From: Rhodococcus sp. Z13
Lineage (GTDB): Bacteria; Actinomycetota; Actinomycetes; Mycobacteriales; Mycobacteriaceae
Direction: 5' to 3'
NCBI RefSeq assembly: GCF_025837095.1
Contig: NZ_CP107551.1
Location: 4,396,668-4,460,667 of the forward strand
DNA length: 64,000 nucleotides
The notes under the pieces were generated by a model. That model saw only the letters and a program-made list of their open reading frames with translations. It was not told the origin of the DNA and searched no databases. Made by a program: the position numbers and the translations under genes. Positions 50,497 through 59,745 of this stretch are shown one piece after another (the stretch's first letter is position 1; every line of letters begins with the position of its first letter).

Positions 50497-53400
50497 TCAG
50501 AATCCGCCCTGCGGTTGCAGCTGGCCGCCACGTGCCCCCGGAACCTGCTGGCCACCGGCGCCCGCACCGCCGTTCTGCGGTCCCGTACCACCCTGTGTGT
50601 CGTCACCGGTGCCACCGGCCGGGCCTTCGTCCTCGCCGGGGCCACCCGGCACGGGGACCTGCTGGGTGGTGGTCTGCGGTGCGACGCCCGGAACCGGGAT
50701 CGTCACGCCGGGGAAGATCTCCACGTTCTGCGTGGTGATCTGCGGGACCTCCGGCAGGGTCGGCTCGACGCTGGTGGTCGTCGTCTGCTGCTGGGTGGTC
50801 GCGGTGGCGGTGGCGGGAGCCGTCCAGGCCGGCACACCCGCGACGCCGGCGATGGGATCGGGCTTCGGGAACGACTCGACCTCGGTGCCCTCGAGGGCGC
50901 CGTCCATCGTGTCCTTCCAGATGTCCGAGGGCAGGCCGGAGCCGTAGATCATGCCTCCCCAGCGGTTCTCCAGGGGCAGGCCGTCCTCGGTGCCGATCCA
51001 CACGGCCGTCGACAGCGACGGGGTGAAGCCGACCATCCATGCGTCCTTGTTGGAGCCGGTGTCGCCGAGCTGGGCGGTACCAGTCTTCGCGGCGGAGGGG
51101 CGGCCGCCCGCGAGGGCATGGCCGTTCGAGTACGCGGCGATGGGGGTCATCGCGGAGGTGGTGTTGTCGGCGACCGCCGCGTCCACCACCTGCTCACCCG
51201 CGGGGGTACCGCGGTCGAGGAGCACCTCGCCGTCGGAGGTGACGACCTTCTGCACGAAGTACGGATCGTGGTGGACGCCGGAGGCCGCGAGCGTGGCGTA
51301 GGCCGAGGCCATGTCGAGCACCCGCGACTGGTACTGGCCGAGCACGATGCCGTAGTTCGGGCCGGCGCCGTCGGGTTCGGTGAGGGTCGGGCCGATGCCC
51401 GGCAGCTCCTTGGCGACACCCAGCTTGTGCGCCATGTCGGCGATGGCCTGGGGGCCGTTGTCCATCTGGAGCATCATCCGGTAGAAGCTCGTGTTCAGCG
51501 ACCGCTTCAGGGCCTCGGCGATAGTGCACTGCCCGCACGACTCGCCTTCGACGTTGCCGATGCTGATGCCGTTGACGGTGAGCGGACCGCTGTCGTAGGT
51601 CTGCGACAGCGGCACACCCTGTTCGAGGTTCGCGGCGAGACCGAACACCTTGAACGACGAACCGGTCTGCAGGCCGGACTGCGCGAAGTCGAAGCCGACA
51701 CCGCTCTCACCGCCGTAGTAGGCGCGGATGGCACCGGACCGCGGGTCGACGGACACCACCGCCGTGCGGAGCTCCTCGGGTTCGTTCTCGAGGTTGGTGC
51801 GCACCGCGTCGAGCGCGGCCTCCTGCGCCTGGGTGTCGATGGTCGTGGTGATCTCGAGGCCCGCCGTGTTGAGCAGGTTCTCGTCGATGCCCTCGCGGGC
51901 CAGCTCGGCGATGACCTGATTCTTGATCAGGCCCTCGGGGCCGGTCGACTGGTCGCCGTTGTCGAGTTCCGCGATCGGGACGTAGGCGGGGTACTGCATG
52001 CCCGCGCGCTGGGCCGCGTCGAGGGTGCCGGCGGTGACCATGCCGTCGAGCACGTAGTTCCAGCGGGCCTCGGCGCCCTCCGGGTTCGTCTCCGGGTCGA
52101 GCAGCGACGGCAACTGGATCGACGACGCCAGCACGGCGCCCTCCTCGACCGTGAGCTCACCGACGGGCTTGCCGAAGTAGGCGTTCGACGCCGCCGCGAT
52201 GCCGTAGGCGCCGCGACCGAAGTAGATGGTGTTCAGGTACGCCGCGAGGATGTCGTCCTTCGACCACTGGTTGGCCATCTTGGTCGACAGCACCAGTTCC
52301 TTGAGTTTGCGGGTGAGGGTCCGCTCGGAACCGACGAGGGCGACCTTCACGTACTGCTGGGTGATGGTCGAGCCGCCACCGGCGCTCTCGCGTCCGAGGA
52401 CGTTGTCGCGCGCGGCGCGGGCGAAGCCGGTGATCGAGAAGCCGGGGTTGCTGTAGAAGTCGCGGTCCTCGGCGGCGAGCACGGCGTTGCGGACGTGCAG
52501 GGGGATCGCGTCGATGTCGACCTCGGTGCGGTTGCCCTCGGGCGGGATCACCTTGGTGATGACGCTCTGGCCGTCGGAGTTGTAGATCGTGGCGGCCTGG
52601 TTGGTCTGGAGCTCACCGGGCCTGGGCACGTCCTGGACGATGTAGGCCAGCATGAACGCGAGCGCGGGGACGATGATGCCCGCCGCGATCAGGCCGTAGC
52701 AGACGCGGCGGATCGTCCGCCAGCGGTTGCCCTTGCCCTTACCGCCGCCGCCCGCTCCGCCACCGGAGCCACCACCGGGAGGAGCCGTGGGCGGGCCACC
52801 GGTGGGAGGTCCGCCGGCCGGGCGGTTGGGGGACACGGCACCGACGCGGGTCGTGCGGGCCGGGTCGCTCACCCGGGTGGTGGGGGCGTCGGCCGGCCGG
52901 CCGGCCGCTGAAGCGGCGGCGGGGCGCATCGCGACCGTCGGATCGGCCTGCGAGGGGCGCTGCTGGGGAGGAACCGCGGCGCCGGAGACCGCGCCGGGAC
53001 GCGGGGGCACGGGACGGTTCTGTGCGGCGTTCGGGCCCTGGGTCGGGTTCGGGCCCGAGGGCGGGCCGGCGACCGGACGGGCCTGGTTCGGCGCCTGACC
53101 GGGGGCCGGGGGGCGACCCTGGACGGGGCCGCGCGGCGGGTACTGCTGCGGCTGCTGCGGCGCGCGGCCCTGCGGGGGACGGGGCTGCTGCCCCGGCTGC
53201 GGCGGCGGGCCGGCCGGTCGTGGCGGCTGCCCCGGTTGCGCTTGGGCGCCCGGCTGTCCCTGGGGACGCGGGCGGGGAGGCAGCGGGCGGCCCTGGTTCG
53301 GACCCGGAGCAGGTGGTTGTCCCGGGCCCTGCGGTGCAGGACGCTGACCCGGACCCTGGGGGGCAGATCCCTGGACTCCCGGATTCTGCGGAGCGGGTCC

Positions 53401-53517
53401 CTGCCGACCCGGACCGGGGTACGGTCCGGGGCGCTGCGCCGGCGAGGGGCCGGTGGACCCGTTGCTCCGAGGCGGGACGGACCTGTTGTCCTCGGGTTCG
53501 TTGTCGGGGGAACTCAC
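50497..53517 (-). CDS. ponA: class A penicillin-binding protein (bifunctional transglycosylase/transpeptidase)
   Basis: A 1006-residue peptidoglycan synthase. Residues 1-265 are a disordered Pro/Gln/Gly-rich cytoplasmic region, longer than usual; one membrane helix lies near 270-293. The GT51 domain has the catalytic Glu in LAAEDRDFYSNPGFS and GGSTITQQYVK. The transpeptidase shows SSFK (about 622), SLN (about 674) and KTGT (about 811). The tail has FPGVTIPVPG and a Thr/Pro/Gly-rich end. GTG 53517 has GGAG upstream. Synteny corresponds to mycobacterial ponA1. Confidence 0.94.
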   Translation of the reverse strand: MSSPDNEPEDNRSVPPRSNGSTGPSPAQRPGPYPGPGRQGPAPQNPGVQGSAPQGPGQRPAPQGPGQPPAPGPNQGRPLPPRPRPQGQPGAQAQPGQPPRPAGPPPQPGQQPRPPQGRAPQQPQQYPPRGPVQGRPPAPGQAPNQARPVAGPPSGPNPTQGPNAAQNRPVPPRPGAVSGAAVPPQQRPSQADPTVAMRPAAASAAGRPADAPTTRVSDPARTTRVGAVSPNRPAGGPPTGGPPTAPPGGGSGGGAGGGGKGKGNRWRTIRRVCYGLIAAGIIVPALAFMLAYIVQDVPRPGELQTNQAATIYNSDGQSVITKVIPPEGNRTEVDIDAIPLHVRNAVLAAEDRDFYSNPGFSITGFARAARDNVLGRESAGGGSTITQQYVKVALVGSERTLTRKLKELVLSTKMANQWSKDDILAAYLNTIYFGRGAYGIAAASNAYFGKPVGELTVEEGAVLASSIQLPSLLDPETNPEGAEARWNYVLDGMVTAGTLDAAQRAGMQYPAYVPIAELDNGDQSTGPEGLIKNQVIAELAREGIDENLLNTAGLEITTTIDTQAQEAALDAVRTNLENEPEELRTAVVSVDPRSGAIRAYYGGESGVGFDFAQSGLQTGSSFKVFGLAANLEQGVPLSQTYDSGPLTVNGISIGNVEGESCGQCTIAEALKRSLNTSFYRMMLQMDNGPQAIADMAHKLGVAKELPGIGPTLTEPDGAGPNYGIVLGQYQSRVLDMASAYATLAASGVHHDPYFVQKVVTSDGEVLLDRGTPAGEQVVDAAVADNTTSAMTPIAAYSNGHALAGGRPSAAKTGTAQLGDTGSNKDAWMVGFTPSLSTAVWIGTEDGLPLENRWGGMIYGSGLPSDIWKDTMDGALEGTEVESFPKPDPIAGVAGVPAWTAPATATATTQQQTTTTSVEPTLPEVPQITTQNVEIFPGVTIPVPGVAPQTTTQQVPVPGGPGEDEGPAGGTGDDTQGGTGPQNGGAGAGGQQVPGARGGQLQPQGGF

Positions 53518-53693
53518 GTACTCATCTCCAACTGTTCTCGCGACGTGTCACGCCGCGCCTTCACACTGCTCCGCGGACGGCCGCACATGACGACGCCCGC
53601 CGCAGTCGTCGGACACGGCGTTCGGTCGTGCCGGTCGGACACAGGAGCGAAGACCACCGAAAAGCGTACGGTGACGACTCCCGGCGCGTCCGC

Positions 53694-54116
53694 TCACTCG
53701 CTGGCGGTGCGACGTTTCGGCCCCGCCGACCGGCGACGAGGGCTCTTGGGGGCAGGTTGCGAACCCAGGACGTACGACTGGACGAGATGGTTCCAGCTGC
53801 AGGTTCGGCACACCTCGACCACGTGGACCGAGAACTCCTCCTGGCTGGCGGCCATGCGCACCAGTTCCTCGGGGGTGCGCGCCGAACCGGACACCGGACC
53901 CAGCTTGTCCCCGAAGACCCACGAGACGAGGGTCAACTGTTCCTTGCGGCAGATCGGGCACACGACGTCGCTGCCCCTGCCGTGGAATTTCGCCGCCCGC
54001 AGCAGGTAGGGGCTGGCGTCGCAGACCTCGCTGACTCCGCGCCGCCCCGAGTAGACCTCCGCGAGCAGCGAGCGTCGCTGCAACGCGTAGTCCACCACCT
54101 GCCGCTGAATTCGCAC
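53694..54116 (-). CDS. DUF5318 family protein
   Basis: A 140-residue protein. VRIQRQVVDYALQRRSLLAEVYSGRRGVSEVCDASPYLLRAAKFHG opens it, followed by two zinc-knuckle-like pairs (CPICRKEQL and CRTCSWNHL) and a basic tail (PRRRSAGPKRRTASE). The family sits beside ponA1 in mycobacteria. The function is unknown; the cysteines suggest zinc binding. GTG 54116 aligns with the family start. The gene is divergent from padR. Confidence 0.85.
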   Translation of the reverse strand: MRIQRQVVDYALQRRSLLAEVYSGRRGVSEVCDASPYLLRAAKFHGRGSDVVCPICRKEQLTLVSWVFGDKLGPVSGSARTPEELVRMAASQEEFSVHVVEVCRTCSWNHLVQSYVLGSQPAPKSPRRRSAGPKRRTASE

Positions 54117-54211
54117 GGGTTCCAGAGTACGTGCGCCCTGCTCGGACAGGGGCGAGGAGTGACGCAGATGGTCTACGACGTCACATGTATCGGACCCAGC
54201 GTATGGTCGTA

Positions 54212-54228
54212 TATATCGGCGCGATATA
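54212..54228. promoter_or_regulatory. perfect palindrome upstream of padR
   Basis: TATATCG-GCG-CGATATA is a perfect palindrome 50 bp before the padR start, in the region shared with DUF5318. PadR proteins often bind ATRT-rich palindromes at their own promoters, so this is probably an autoregulatory operator that also governs ino1. Confidence 0.6.
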
Positions 54229-54277
54229 GTTCTGCGTCGTATCAATCGGTTGGTTCGGACGACGCAGGAGGTGACCC

Positions 54278-54835
54278 GTGCTGGAGCTGGCAATTCTCGG
54301 GCTCCTCCTGGAATCGCCCATGCACGGCTACGAGCTGCGCAAGCGTCTCACCGGGCTTCTCGGACCGTTCCGCGCGTTCTCGTACGGGTCGCTGTATCCG
54401 ACCCTGCGGCGAATGCAGGCAGACGGGCTCATCGACGAGGATCCGGGGGTCCCCGGTTCCGTGAAACGACGCGCCCGCCGCGTCTACCGGCTCACCGCGA
54501 AGGGTCGCGAACGCTTCACCGAGCTGGTCGCCGATACGGGACCGCAGAACTACACCGATGACGGATTCGGCGTCCACCTGGCCTTCTTCGGCCGCACCCC
54601 CGCGGAAGCGCGGATGCGGATCCTCGAGGGCAGGCGGCGCCAGGTCGAGGAGCGCAGAGAGGCGCTCCGCGATGCGATCGGACGCGCCAGCGGCACGCTC
54701 GATCGGTACACCCGTCAGCTTCATCAGCTCGGCCTCGAGTCGAGCGAGCGCGAAGTGCGCTGGCTCAACGAACTGATCGCCGCCGAGCAGTCGTCAGCAG
54801 CACGCAACAAAGAAGGAGAACCCGACCATGGGTGA
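54278..54835 (+). CDS. PadR-family transcriptional regulator
   Basis: A 185-residue regulator. The winged helix [57 protein letters not shown] is at 1-88, and the C-terminal part is a dimerisation helix pair ([24 protein letters not shown]). GTG 54278 has GCAGGAGGTG upstream. It overlaps ino1 by 8 bp, so inositol synthesis is likely under its control. The same pair is conserved in mycobacteria. Confidence 0.92.
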   Translation: MLELAILGLLLESPMHGYELRKRLTGLLGPFRAFSYGSLYPTLRRMQADGLIDEDPGVPGSVKRRARRVYRLTAKGRERFTELVADTGPQNYTDDGFGVHLAFFGRTPAEARMRILEGRRRQVEERREALRDAIGRASGTLDRYTRQLHQLGLESSEREVRWLNELIAAEQSSAARNKEGEPDHG

Positions 54836-55928
54836 GAACAGCACCGCGGTGCGCGTGGCCATTGTGGGCGTGGGGAACTGTGCCTCCTCCCTGGTCCAGG
54901 GCGTCGAGTACTACAAGGATGCGGACCCCGAGACCACCGTCCCCGGCCTGATGCACGTCGAATTCGGCCCCTACCACGTGCGCGACGTCCAGTTCGTCGC
55001 CGCCTTCGACGTGGACGCCAAGAAGGTCGGGTTCGATCTGTCCGAGGCGATCAACGCGAGCGAGAACAACACCATCAAGATCGCCGACGTTCCGCCGCTC
55101 GGCGTGACCGTTCAGCGTGGCCACACCCTCGACGGCATCGGCAAGTACTACGCGCAGACCATCGAGGTCTCCGACGCCGAGCCCGTCGACGTCGTGCAGG
55201 TCCTCAAGGACGCCGAGGTGGACGTTCTCGTCTCCTACCTGCCGGTCGGCTCGGAAGAGGCCGACAAGTTCTACGCCCAGTGCGCCATCGACGCCGGTGT
55301 CGCCTTCGTCAACGCGCTGCCGGTCTTCATCGCCTCCGATCCGGAGTGGGCGCAGAAGTTCACCGACGCCGGTGTCCCGATCGTCGGCGACGACATCAAG
55401 TCGCAGGTCGGCGCCACCATCACCCACCGTGTGATGGCGAAGTTGTTCGAGGATCGCGGCGTGGTGCTCGACCGCACCTACCAGCTGAACGTCGGCGGCA
55501 ACATGGACTTCAAGAACATGCTCGAGCGTGAGCGCCTCGAGTCGAAGAAGATCTCGAAGACCCAGGCCGTCACCTCGAACCTCGCGGGCCCGCTGTCCGG
55601 CAAGGTCCACGACCGCAACGTCCATATCGGCCCGTCGGACTACGTCGAGTGGCTCGACGACCGCAAGTGGGCGTACGTCCGCCTCGAGGGTCGCGCCTTC
55701 GGCGACGTCCCGCTGAACCTCGAGTACAAGCTCGAGGTCTGGGACTCCCCGAACTCCGCCGGCATCATCATCGACGCCATCCGCGCGGCGAAGATCGCCA
55801 AGGACCGCGGCATCGGTGGCCCGATCCTCCCGGCTTCGGCCTACCTGATGAAGTCCCCGCCGGTCCAGATGGCCGACGAGAAGGCGCGTGCCGCGCTCGA
55901 GGCCTTCATCATCGGCGCCGACGCCTGA
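54828..55928 (+). CDS. ino1: inositol-1-phosphate synthase
   Basis: A 366-residue enzyme that converts glucose 6-phosphate to inositol 1-phosphate with NAD, feeding phosphatidylinositol, lipoarabinomannan and mycothiol synthesis. It opens [23 protein letters not shown] (NAD-binding). [15 protein letters not shown] is the catalytic core with the conserved Lys, and [29 protein letters not shown] is the phosphate-binding strand. GAAGGAG precedes the ATG. It is translationally coupled to padR. Confidence 0.96.
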   Translation: MGENSTAVRVAIVGVGNCASSLVQGVEYYKDADPETTVPGLMHVEFGPYHVRDVQFVAAFDVDAKKVGFDLSEAINASENNTIKIADVPPLGVTVQRGHTLDGIGKYYAQTIEVSDAEPVDVVQVLKDAEVDVLVSYLPVGSEEADKFYAQCAIDAGVAFVNALPVFIASDPEWAQKFTDAGVPIVGDDIKSQVGATITHRVMAKLFEDRGVVLDRTYQLNVGGNMDFKNMLERERLESKKISKTQAVTSNLAGPLSGKVHDRNVHIGPSDYVEWLDDRKWAYVRLEGRAFGDVPLNLEYKLEVWDSPNSAGIIIDAIRAAKIAKDRGIGGPILPASAYLMKSPPVQMADEKARAALEAFIIGADA

Positions 55929-55942
55929 CAGTCCTCTCTCAC

Positions 55943-55992
55943 CCGACGGCGGTGGGCCGGTCCGGATCATCCGGATCGCCCACCGCCGTCGG
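55943..55992. terminator. terminator after ino1
   Basis: A perfect 15-bp stem (CCGACGGCGGTGGGC and its complement) with a 20-nt loop that itself contains a TCCGGA inverted repeat lies 15 bp past the ino1 stop. Confidence 0.75.
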
Positions 55993-56121
55993 CGTATCCG
56001 GAGCCTACGGGTGGAGCCTTCCGCGCGAAAGCTCCACCGCCGGTACGGCACCGGCTACGCTCGGGGCACCGGCGGGTCCGTGGATCCGGCGGAGCGAAGA
56101 CACAGGGGAGAAGGAGTTCTC

Positions 56122-56565
56122 GTGGCCACCTGGTGGACGGCTCTGCAGCTGCTCGCACCCGCGTTCTGGCTCGGCGCGGTGGTCGCGATCTCGTTCCTCG
56201 AGGCGCCGCTGAAGTTCCGCGCGCCCGGCATCACCGTCCCCCTCGGCCTGGGTATCGGCCGTCTGGTGTTCCGTGCCCTCAACATCCTCGAAGCCGTGGT
56301 CCTCGTGGTGCTGTGGATCGCCGCCCTCGCCGCCCCGGCCGCCCCGGCCACGGCGATGTGGTGGCTGCTCGGGATCGTCACCGTCGTGCTGGTGGTCCAG
56401 GTAGCCGGGGTGCGGCCGGTGCTGACGAAGCGGTCGGACCGGGTGCTGGAGGCCGGCACCGACCTACCCCGTTCGAACGCCCACTACGTGTACGTCGCAC
56501 TCGAACTCGTGAAGGTGATCGCACTGGTGGCGCTGCTCGCGGTGACCGCCGACGCCCTGCTGTGA
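56122..56565 (+). CDS. small membrane protein (147 aa)
   Basis: A 147-residue protein with four predicted membrane helices (LLAPAFWLGAVVAISFLEA, LNILEAVVLVVLWIAAL, MWWLLGIVTVVLVVQVAGV, VALELVKVIALVALLAV). The motif SFLEAPLKFRAPG resembles DUF4149-like proteins, but the family is not certain. GAAGGAG precedes the GTG. It converges on the SDR gene. Function unknown. Confidence 0.75.
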   Translation: MATWWTALQLLAPAFWLGAVVAISFLEAPLKFRAPGITVPLGLGIGRLVFRALNILEAVVLVVLWIAALAAPAAPATAMWWLLGIVTVVLVVQVAGVRPVLTKRSDRVLEAGTDLPRSNAHYVYVALELVKVIALVALLAVTADALL

Positions 56566-56587
56566 CCCGACGTGCCGTGACGTGGGC

Positions 56588-57346
56588 TCAGGCCATGCGC
56601 CGCACGACCGCCAGCGGCAGCACCTTCATCGCGTAGGCCAGCGGGATCCACGGCCAGGACGGCACGTACGCCTTGGCGGGTTCCTTCTCGATCGCGGCGG
56701 CCAGTGCGCGGCATCCGGTCTCGGTGTCGACGATGAACGGCACCTTCTTCACCTTCTCGTTGATCTCCGAGCGGATGTAGCCGGGGAAGACTGTGCTGAC
56801 CCGGATGTCCGTGCCGGCGAGGTCGGCGCGCATGCCCTCGCCCAGCGAGGCGACGGCGGCCTTCGACGCCGCGTAGGTCGTCATGTTCCTCGGCATGCCG
56901 CGCAGCGCGCTCATCGACGAGATGAGCACGACGTGCCCGCGGCCGCGGGGCCGCATCAGCTCCAGTGCCGCCTCGCTCTGTGCGAGCGCGCCGAGGAAGT
57001 TGGTGTTCGCGGTCTGGACGTTGGCGCGGAAGTAGCCCGTACCCAAGGGTTGTCCCTTGCCCAGACCGGCGTTGACGATCACCCGGTCGAGTCCGCCCAG
57101 CTCCTCGTCGAACTCACGGAAGACGGTGAACACGTCGTCGTGCCGGTTCACGTCCAGCGCACGGACGGCGACGGTGATGCCGGGATGGGCGGCGAGCAGT
57201 TCCTCGCGGAGCTCCTCGAGACGGTCGACGCGACGGGCGGCGAGAGCGAGATTTCTTCCCCGCGCAGCGAATTCGCGTGCCATGCCGGCACCGAGCCCCG
57301 AACTGGCACCGGTGATGAGGATGTTGCGTCGTTCCGGCCGACTCAT
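56588..57346 (-). CDS. short-chain dehydrogenase/reductase
   Basis: A 252-residue SDR. The cofactor loop is ILITGASSGLGAGMAREFA, with NAG at VIVNAGLG, the Ser in VLISSMSALRG and the catalytic YxxxK in TTYAASKAAVASL. It reduces or oxidises a hydroxy/keto group with NAD(P). ATG 57346 overlaps the kinase stop by one base and has AAGGAGAGC upstream. In the operon it may reduce a 4-keto acyl-CoA to the 4-hydroxy form, as LvaD does in levulinate catabolism; this is inference. Confidence 0.88.
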   Translation of the reverse strand: MSRPERRNILITGASSGLGAGMAREFAARGRNLALAARRVDRLEELREELLAAHPGITVAVRALDVNRHDDVFTVFREFDEELGGLDRVIVNAGLGKGQPLGTGYFRANVQTANTNFLGALAQSEAALELMRPRGRGHVVLISSMSALRGMPRNMTTYAASKAAVASLGEGMRADLAGTDIRVSTVFPGYIRSEINEKVKKVPFIVDTETGCRALAAAIEKEPAKAYVPSWPWIPLAYAMKVLPLAVVRRMA

Positions 57347-58416
57347 CAGCTCTCCTTGTCGTGTCGGTCGATCATTGCGAGGCAACGGGATTCGAGATAT
57401 CCGACCACCACCCAGAAGTCCTTGAAGGCGGGATTGGTGGTGTGCCCGTGATGGTAGCGGTAGTAGATCTGCTGCGCGATCACCGCGAGGCGGAACAGAC
57501 CGAAGACCTCGTAGAAACCCCAGTCACCCACGGGCAGACCGGTCTTCTCGGCGTAGCGGGCGACGATCTCGTCGCGGGTGAGCATGCCGGGAAGATCCGA
57601 CGGCTGACGCTTGGTGAGCAGCATCATCGGTTCGTCGTCGGCCTGCACCCAGTAGGCGAGCGACGAGCCCAGGTCCATCAGCGGGTCGCCGATGGTCGCC
57701 AGTTCCCAGTCCAGGACGGCGACGGGCTTCAGCGGATCGTGTTCGTCGAGAACGATGTTGTCGAGCCGGAAGTCGCCGTGGATCACCCGCTGCGCGACGT
57801 CCTGCGGCTGTCGTTCCGCCAGCCAGGCGGTGACGCGGGTGAAGTCGGGCACGTTGTCGGTGCGCGCCTTCTCGTAGCGGGAGGTCCATCCCGCGACCTG
57901 CCGGGCGACGTAACCGGAGCCGCGGCCGAGTTCGGACAGCCCGGCCTCCTGCGGGTCGATGCCGTGCAGTTCGACGAGCAGGTCGACGATCCGCAGGCAC
58001 AGGGTGCGCGTGTCCTCCGCGCTCAGGTCGAGCTGCGTCGGCGGATTCGCGCGCAGGATGGTGCCGGGAACCCGTTCCATGACGTAGAAGTCACTGCCGA
58101 GCACGGCGTGGTCGGTGCACAGCCCGACCATCCTCGGCACGTAGGGGTAGACCGGGGCGAGCATCGACTGGATGCGGTACTCGCGCGCCATGTCGTGCCC
58201 GGAGGACGGTTTCGCGCCGGCTGGAGGGCGACGCAGGACCAGATCGCGGTCCGGATAGCGCAGCAGGTATGTCAGATTCGATGCGCCACCGGAGAACTGG
58301 CGTACCTCCGGCACACCGGCGACACCGGCGTGGTCGGCCAGCCAGGTCGCGACCGCCTCGACGTCGAAGGCGTCCTCGTCGCGGACCGCGCGGGCATTGT
58401 CGGGCAGAGCCGTCAC
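57346..58416 (-). CDS. APH-like acyl-CoA kinase (ACAD10/11 kinase-domain type)
   Basis: A 356-residue aminoglycoside-phosphotransferase-fold kinase. The ATP loop RQFSGGASNLTYLLRYPDRDLVLRRPP, the catalytic loop RVIHGDFRLDNIVLDE and the metal Asp in AVLDWELATIGDPLMDLGSSLAY are intact. It is not an antibiotic-resistance kinase: the sequence pattern is that of the kinase domain of ACAD10/ACAD11, which phosphorylates 4-hydroxyacyl-CoA. GTG 58416 has GGGGGATCC upstream. It lies 18 bp after the acyl-CoA dehydrogenase. Confidence 0.87.
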   Translation of the reverse strand: MTALPDNARAVRDEDAFDVEAVATWLADHAGVAGVPEVRQFSGGASNLTYLLRYPDRDLVLRRPPAGAKPSSGHDMAREYRIQSMLAPVYPYVPRMVGLCTDHAVLGSDFYVMERVPGTILRANPPTQLDLSAEDTRTLCLRIVDLLVELHGIDPQEAGLSELGRGSGYVARQVAGWTSRYEKARTDNVPDFTRVTAWLAERQPQDVAQRVIHGDFRLDNIVLDEHDPLKPVAVLDWELATIGDPLMDLGSSLAYWVQADDEPMMLLTKRQPSDLPGMLTRDEIVARYAEKTGLPVGDWGFYEVFGLFRLAVIAQQIYYRYHHGHTTNPAFKDFWVVVGYLESRCLAMIDRHDKES

Positions 58417-58434
58417 CGTGGGATCCCCCTTTCC

Positions 58435-59667
58435 TCAGGCGTACTTGCCGAGCTCGAAGCGGGCGACGAGACCCTGGTGCACCTCGTCGGGCCCGTCGGC
58501 CAGCCGCAGCGCGCGGGCGGCCGTCCAGGCACCGGCCAGGGGGAAGTCGTCGGACAGCCCTCCACCGCCGTGGATCTGGATAGCGAAGTCGACGATCTGC
58601 TGCACGACGCGCGGTGCGACGACCTTGATCTCGGAGACCGCCGACCGGGCACCGGCGAGCCCCTGGGTGTCGAGCAGCCAGGCGGCGTGCAGGACGAGCA
58701 GGCGCAGCTGGTTGATGGCGATACGGGCGTCGGCGACGCGTTCGCGGTTGCCACCGAGGTCGATGAGCCGCTTGCCGAAGGCGGTGCGGGAAAGCCCACG
58801 GCGGCAGGCGAGTTCGAGGGTGTTCTCGGCGAGCCCGACGAGCCGCATGCAGTGGTGGATGCGTCCCGGTCCGAGCCGGCCCTGAGCGATCTCGAATCCC
58901 CTTCCGGGACCGGCGATGACGGCGTCGATGGGGAGGCGGACGTTCGTGAAGGACACCTCACCGTGGCCACCGGGCTCGTCGAAGAAGCCCATGGTCGGCA
59001 GCATCCGCTCGACCTTCACGCCGGGTGTGTCGATGGGGACGAGCACCATCGAATGGCGTTGGTACTTGTGCGCTTCCGGATCGGTCAGGCCCATGAAGAT
59101 CAGCACCTTGCAGTCGGGATGCCCGACACCGGTGCTCCACCACTTGCGGCCGTTGAGCACGATCTCGTCGCCGTCGACGACGGCGGTCGCGGCCATGTTC
59201 GTCGCGTCGGAGGAGGCGACCTCGGGTTCGGTCATGCAGAACGCCGAGCGGATCTCGCCGTCGAGGAGCGGCCGCAGCCACTGTTCCTTCTGCGCCTCGC
59301 TGCCGTAGTGGTAGAGGACCTCCATGTTGCCGGTGTCGGGAGCGTCGCAGTTGAACACGGCGGAGGCGAACTGCGAGCGGCCCATCTCCTCGGCCAGCGG
59401 CGCGTACTCGACGTTGGACAAGCCCGCGCCGAGTTCCGGGTCGGGCAGGAAGAGGTTCCACAGGCCCTGGTCGCGCGCCTTGCGTTGCAGTTCACGGAAT
59501 TCGGGGGAGACGGCCCATCTCTCGTCGGCACCGACGTCGCGGCGGCCCGCACCCGCCTCGCGGTATGCGGCGCGGAGCCTCTCCTCCACGGGGGCGACCT
59601 CGGTGGCGATGAAGGCTCGGAGCCGTTCGAGATAGTCGCGACTGCGCTCGGACTGTGCGAAATCCAT
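58435..59667 (-). CDS. acyl-CoA dehydrogenase, ACAD10/11 type
   Basis: A 410-residue flavoenzyme. The N-terminal helices (GLWNLFLPDPELGAGLSNVEYAPLAEEMGR) and the middle domain (FNCDAPDTGNMEVLYHYGSEAQKEQWL, AFCMTEPEVASSDATNM, GRKWWSTGVGHPDCKVLIFMG, GGHGEVSFTNVR, GPGRIHHCMRLVG) closely resemble ACAD10/11. In that family the enzyme eliminates phosphate from a 4-phosphoacyl-CoA to give an enoyl-CoA. ATG 59667 has GGAAGG upstream. First gene of the operon. Confidence 0.9.
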   Translation of the reverse strand: MDFAQSERSRDYLERLRAFIATEVAPVEERLRAAYREAGAGRRDVGADERWAVSPEFRELQRKARDQGLWNLFLPDPELGAGLSNVEYAPLAEEMGRSQFASAVFNCDAPDTGNMEVLYHYGSEAQKEQWLRPLLDGEIRSAFCMTEPEVASSDATNMAATAVVDGDEIVLNGRKWWSTGVGHPDCKVLIFMGLTDPEAHKYQRHSMVLVPIDTPGVKVERMLPTMGFFDEPGGHGEVSFTNVRLPIDAVIAGPGRGFEIAQGRLGPGRIHHCMRLVGLAENTLELACRRGLSRTAFGKRLIDLGGNRERVADARIAINQLRLLVLHAAWLLDTQGLAGARSAVSEIKVVAPRVVQQIVDFAIQIHGGGGLSDDFPLAGAWTAARALRLADGPDEVHQGLVARFELGKYA

Positions 59668-59714
59668 CGGATGCCTTCCGTCGACTGCGACCGAGAGGCT
59701 CGGTCGGGCGGCCG

Positions 59715-59735
59715 TAACTGAGCGATGCTCAGTTA
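59715..59735. promoter_or_regulatory. perfect palindrome between TetR and the ACAD operon
   Basis: Half-sites TAACTGAGC and GCTCAGTTA flank GAT: 9+3+9, perfect. It lies in the 78-bp divergent gap, 47 bp from the dehydrogenase start and 10 bp from the TetR start. It is very probably the operator of the adjacent TetR protein. Confidence 0.8.
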
Positions 59736-59745
59736 GGCTAGCGGT

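Noticed and set aside
50422-52911. A long plus-strand open frame opposite ponA
   Set aside because: It is the antisense of a clear penicillin-binding protein. High GC lowers stop frequency, and the translation shows no family motifs.
57346-58416. Aminoglycoside resistance gene
   Set aside because: The APH fold is present, but the sequence and operon match the ACAD10/11-type acyl-CoA kinase.
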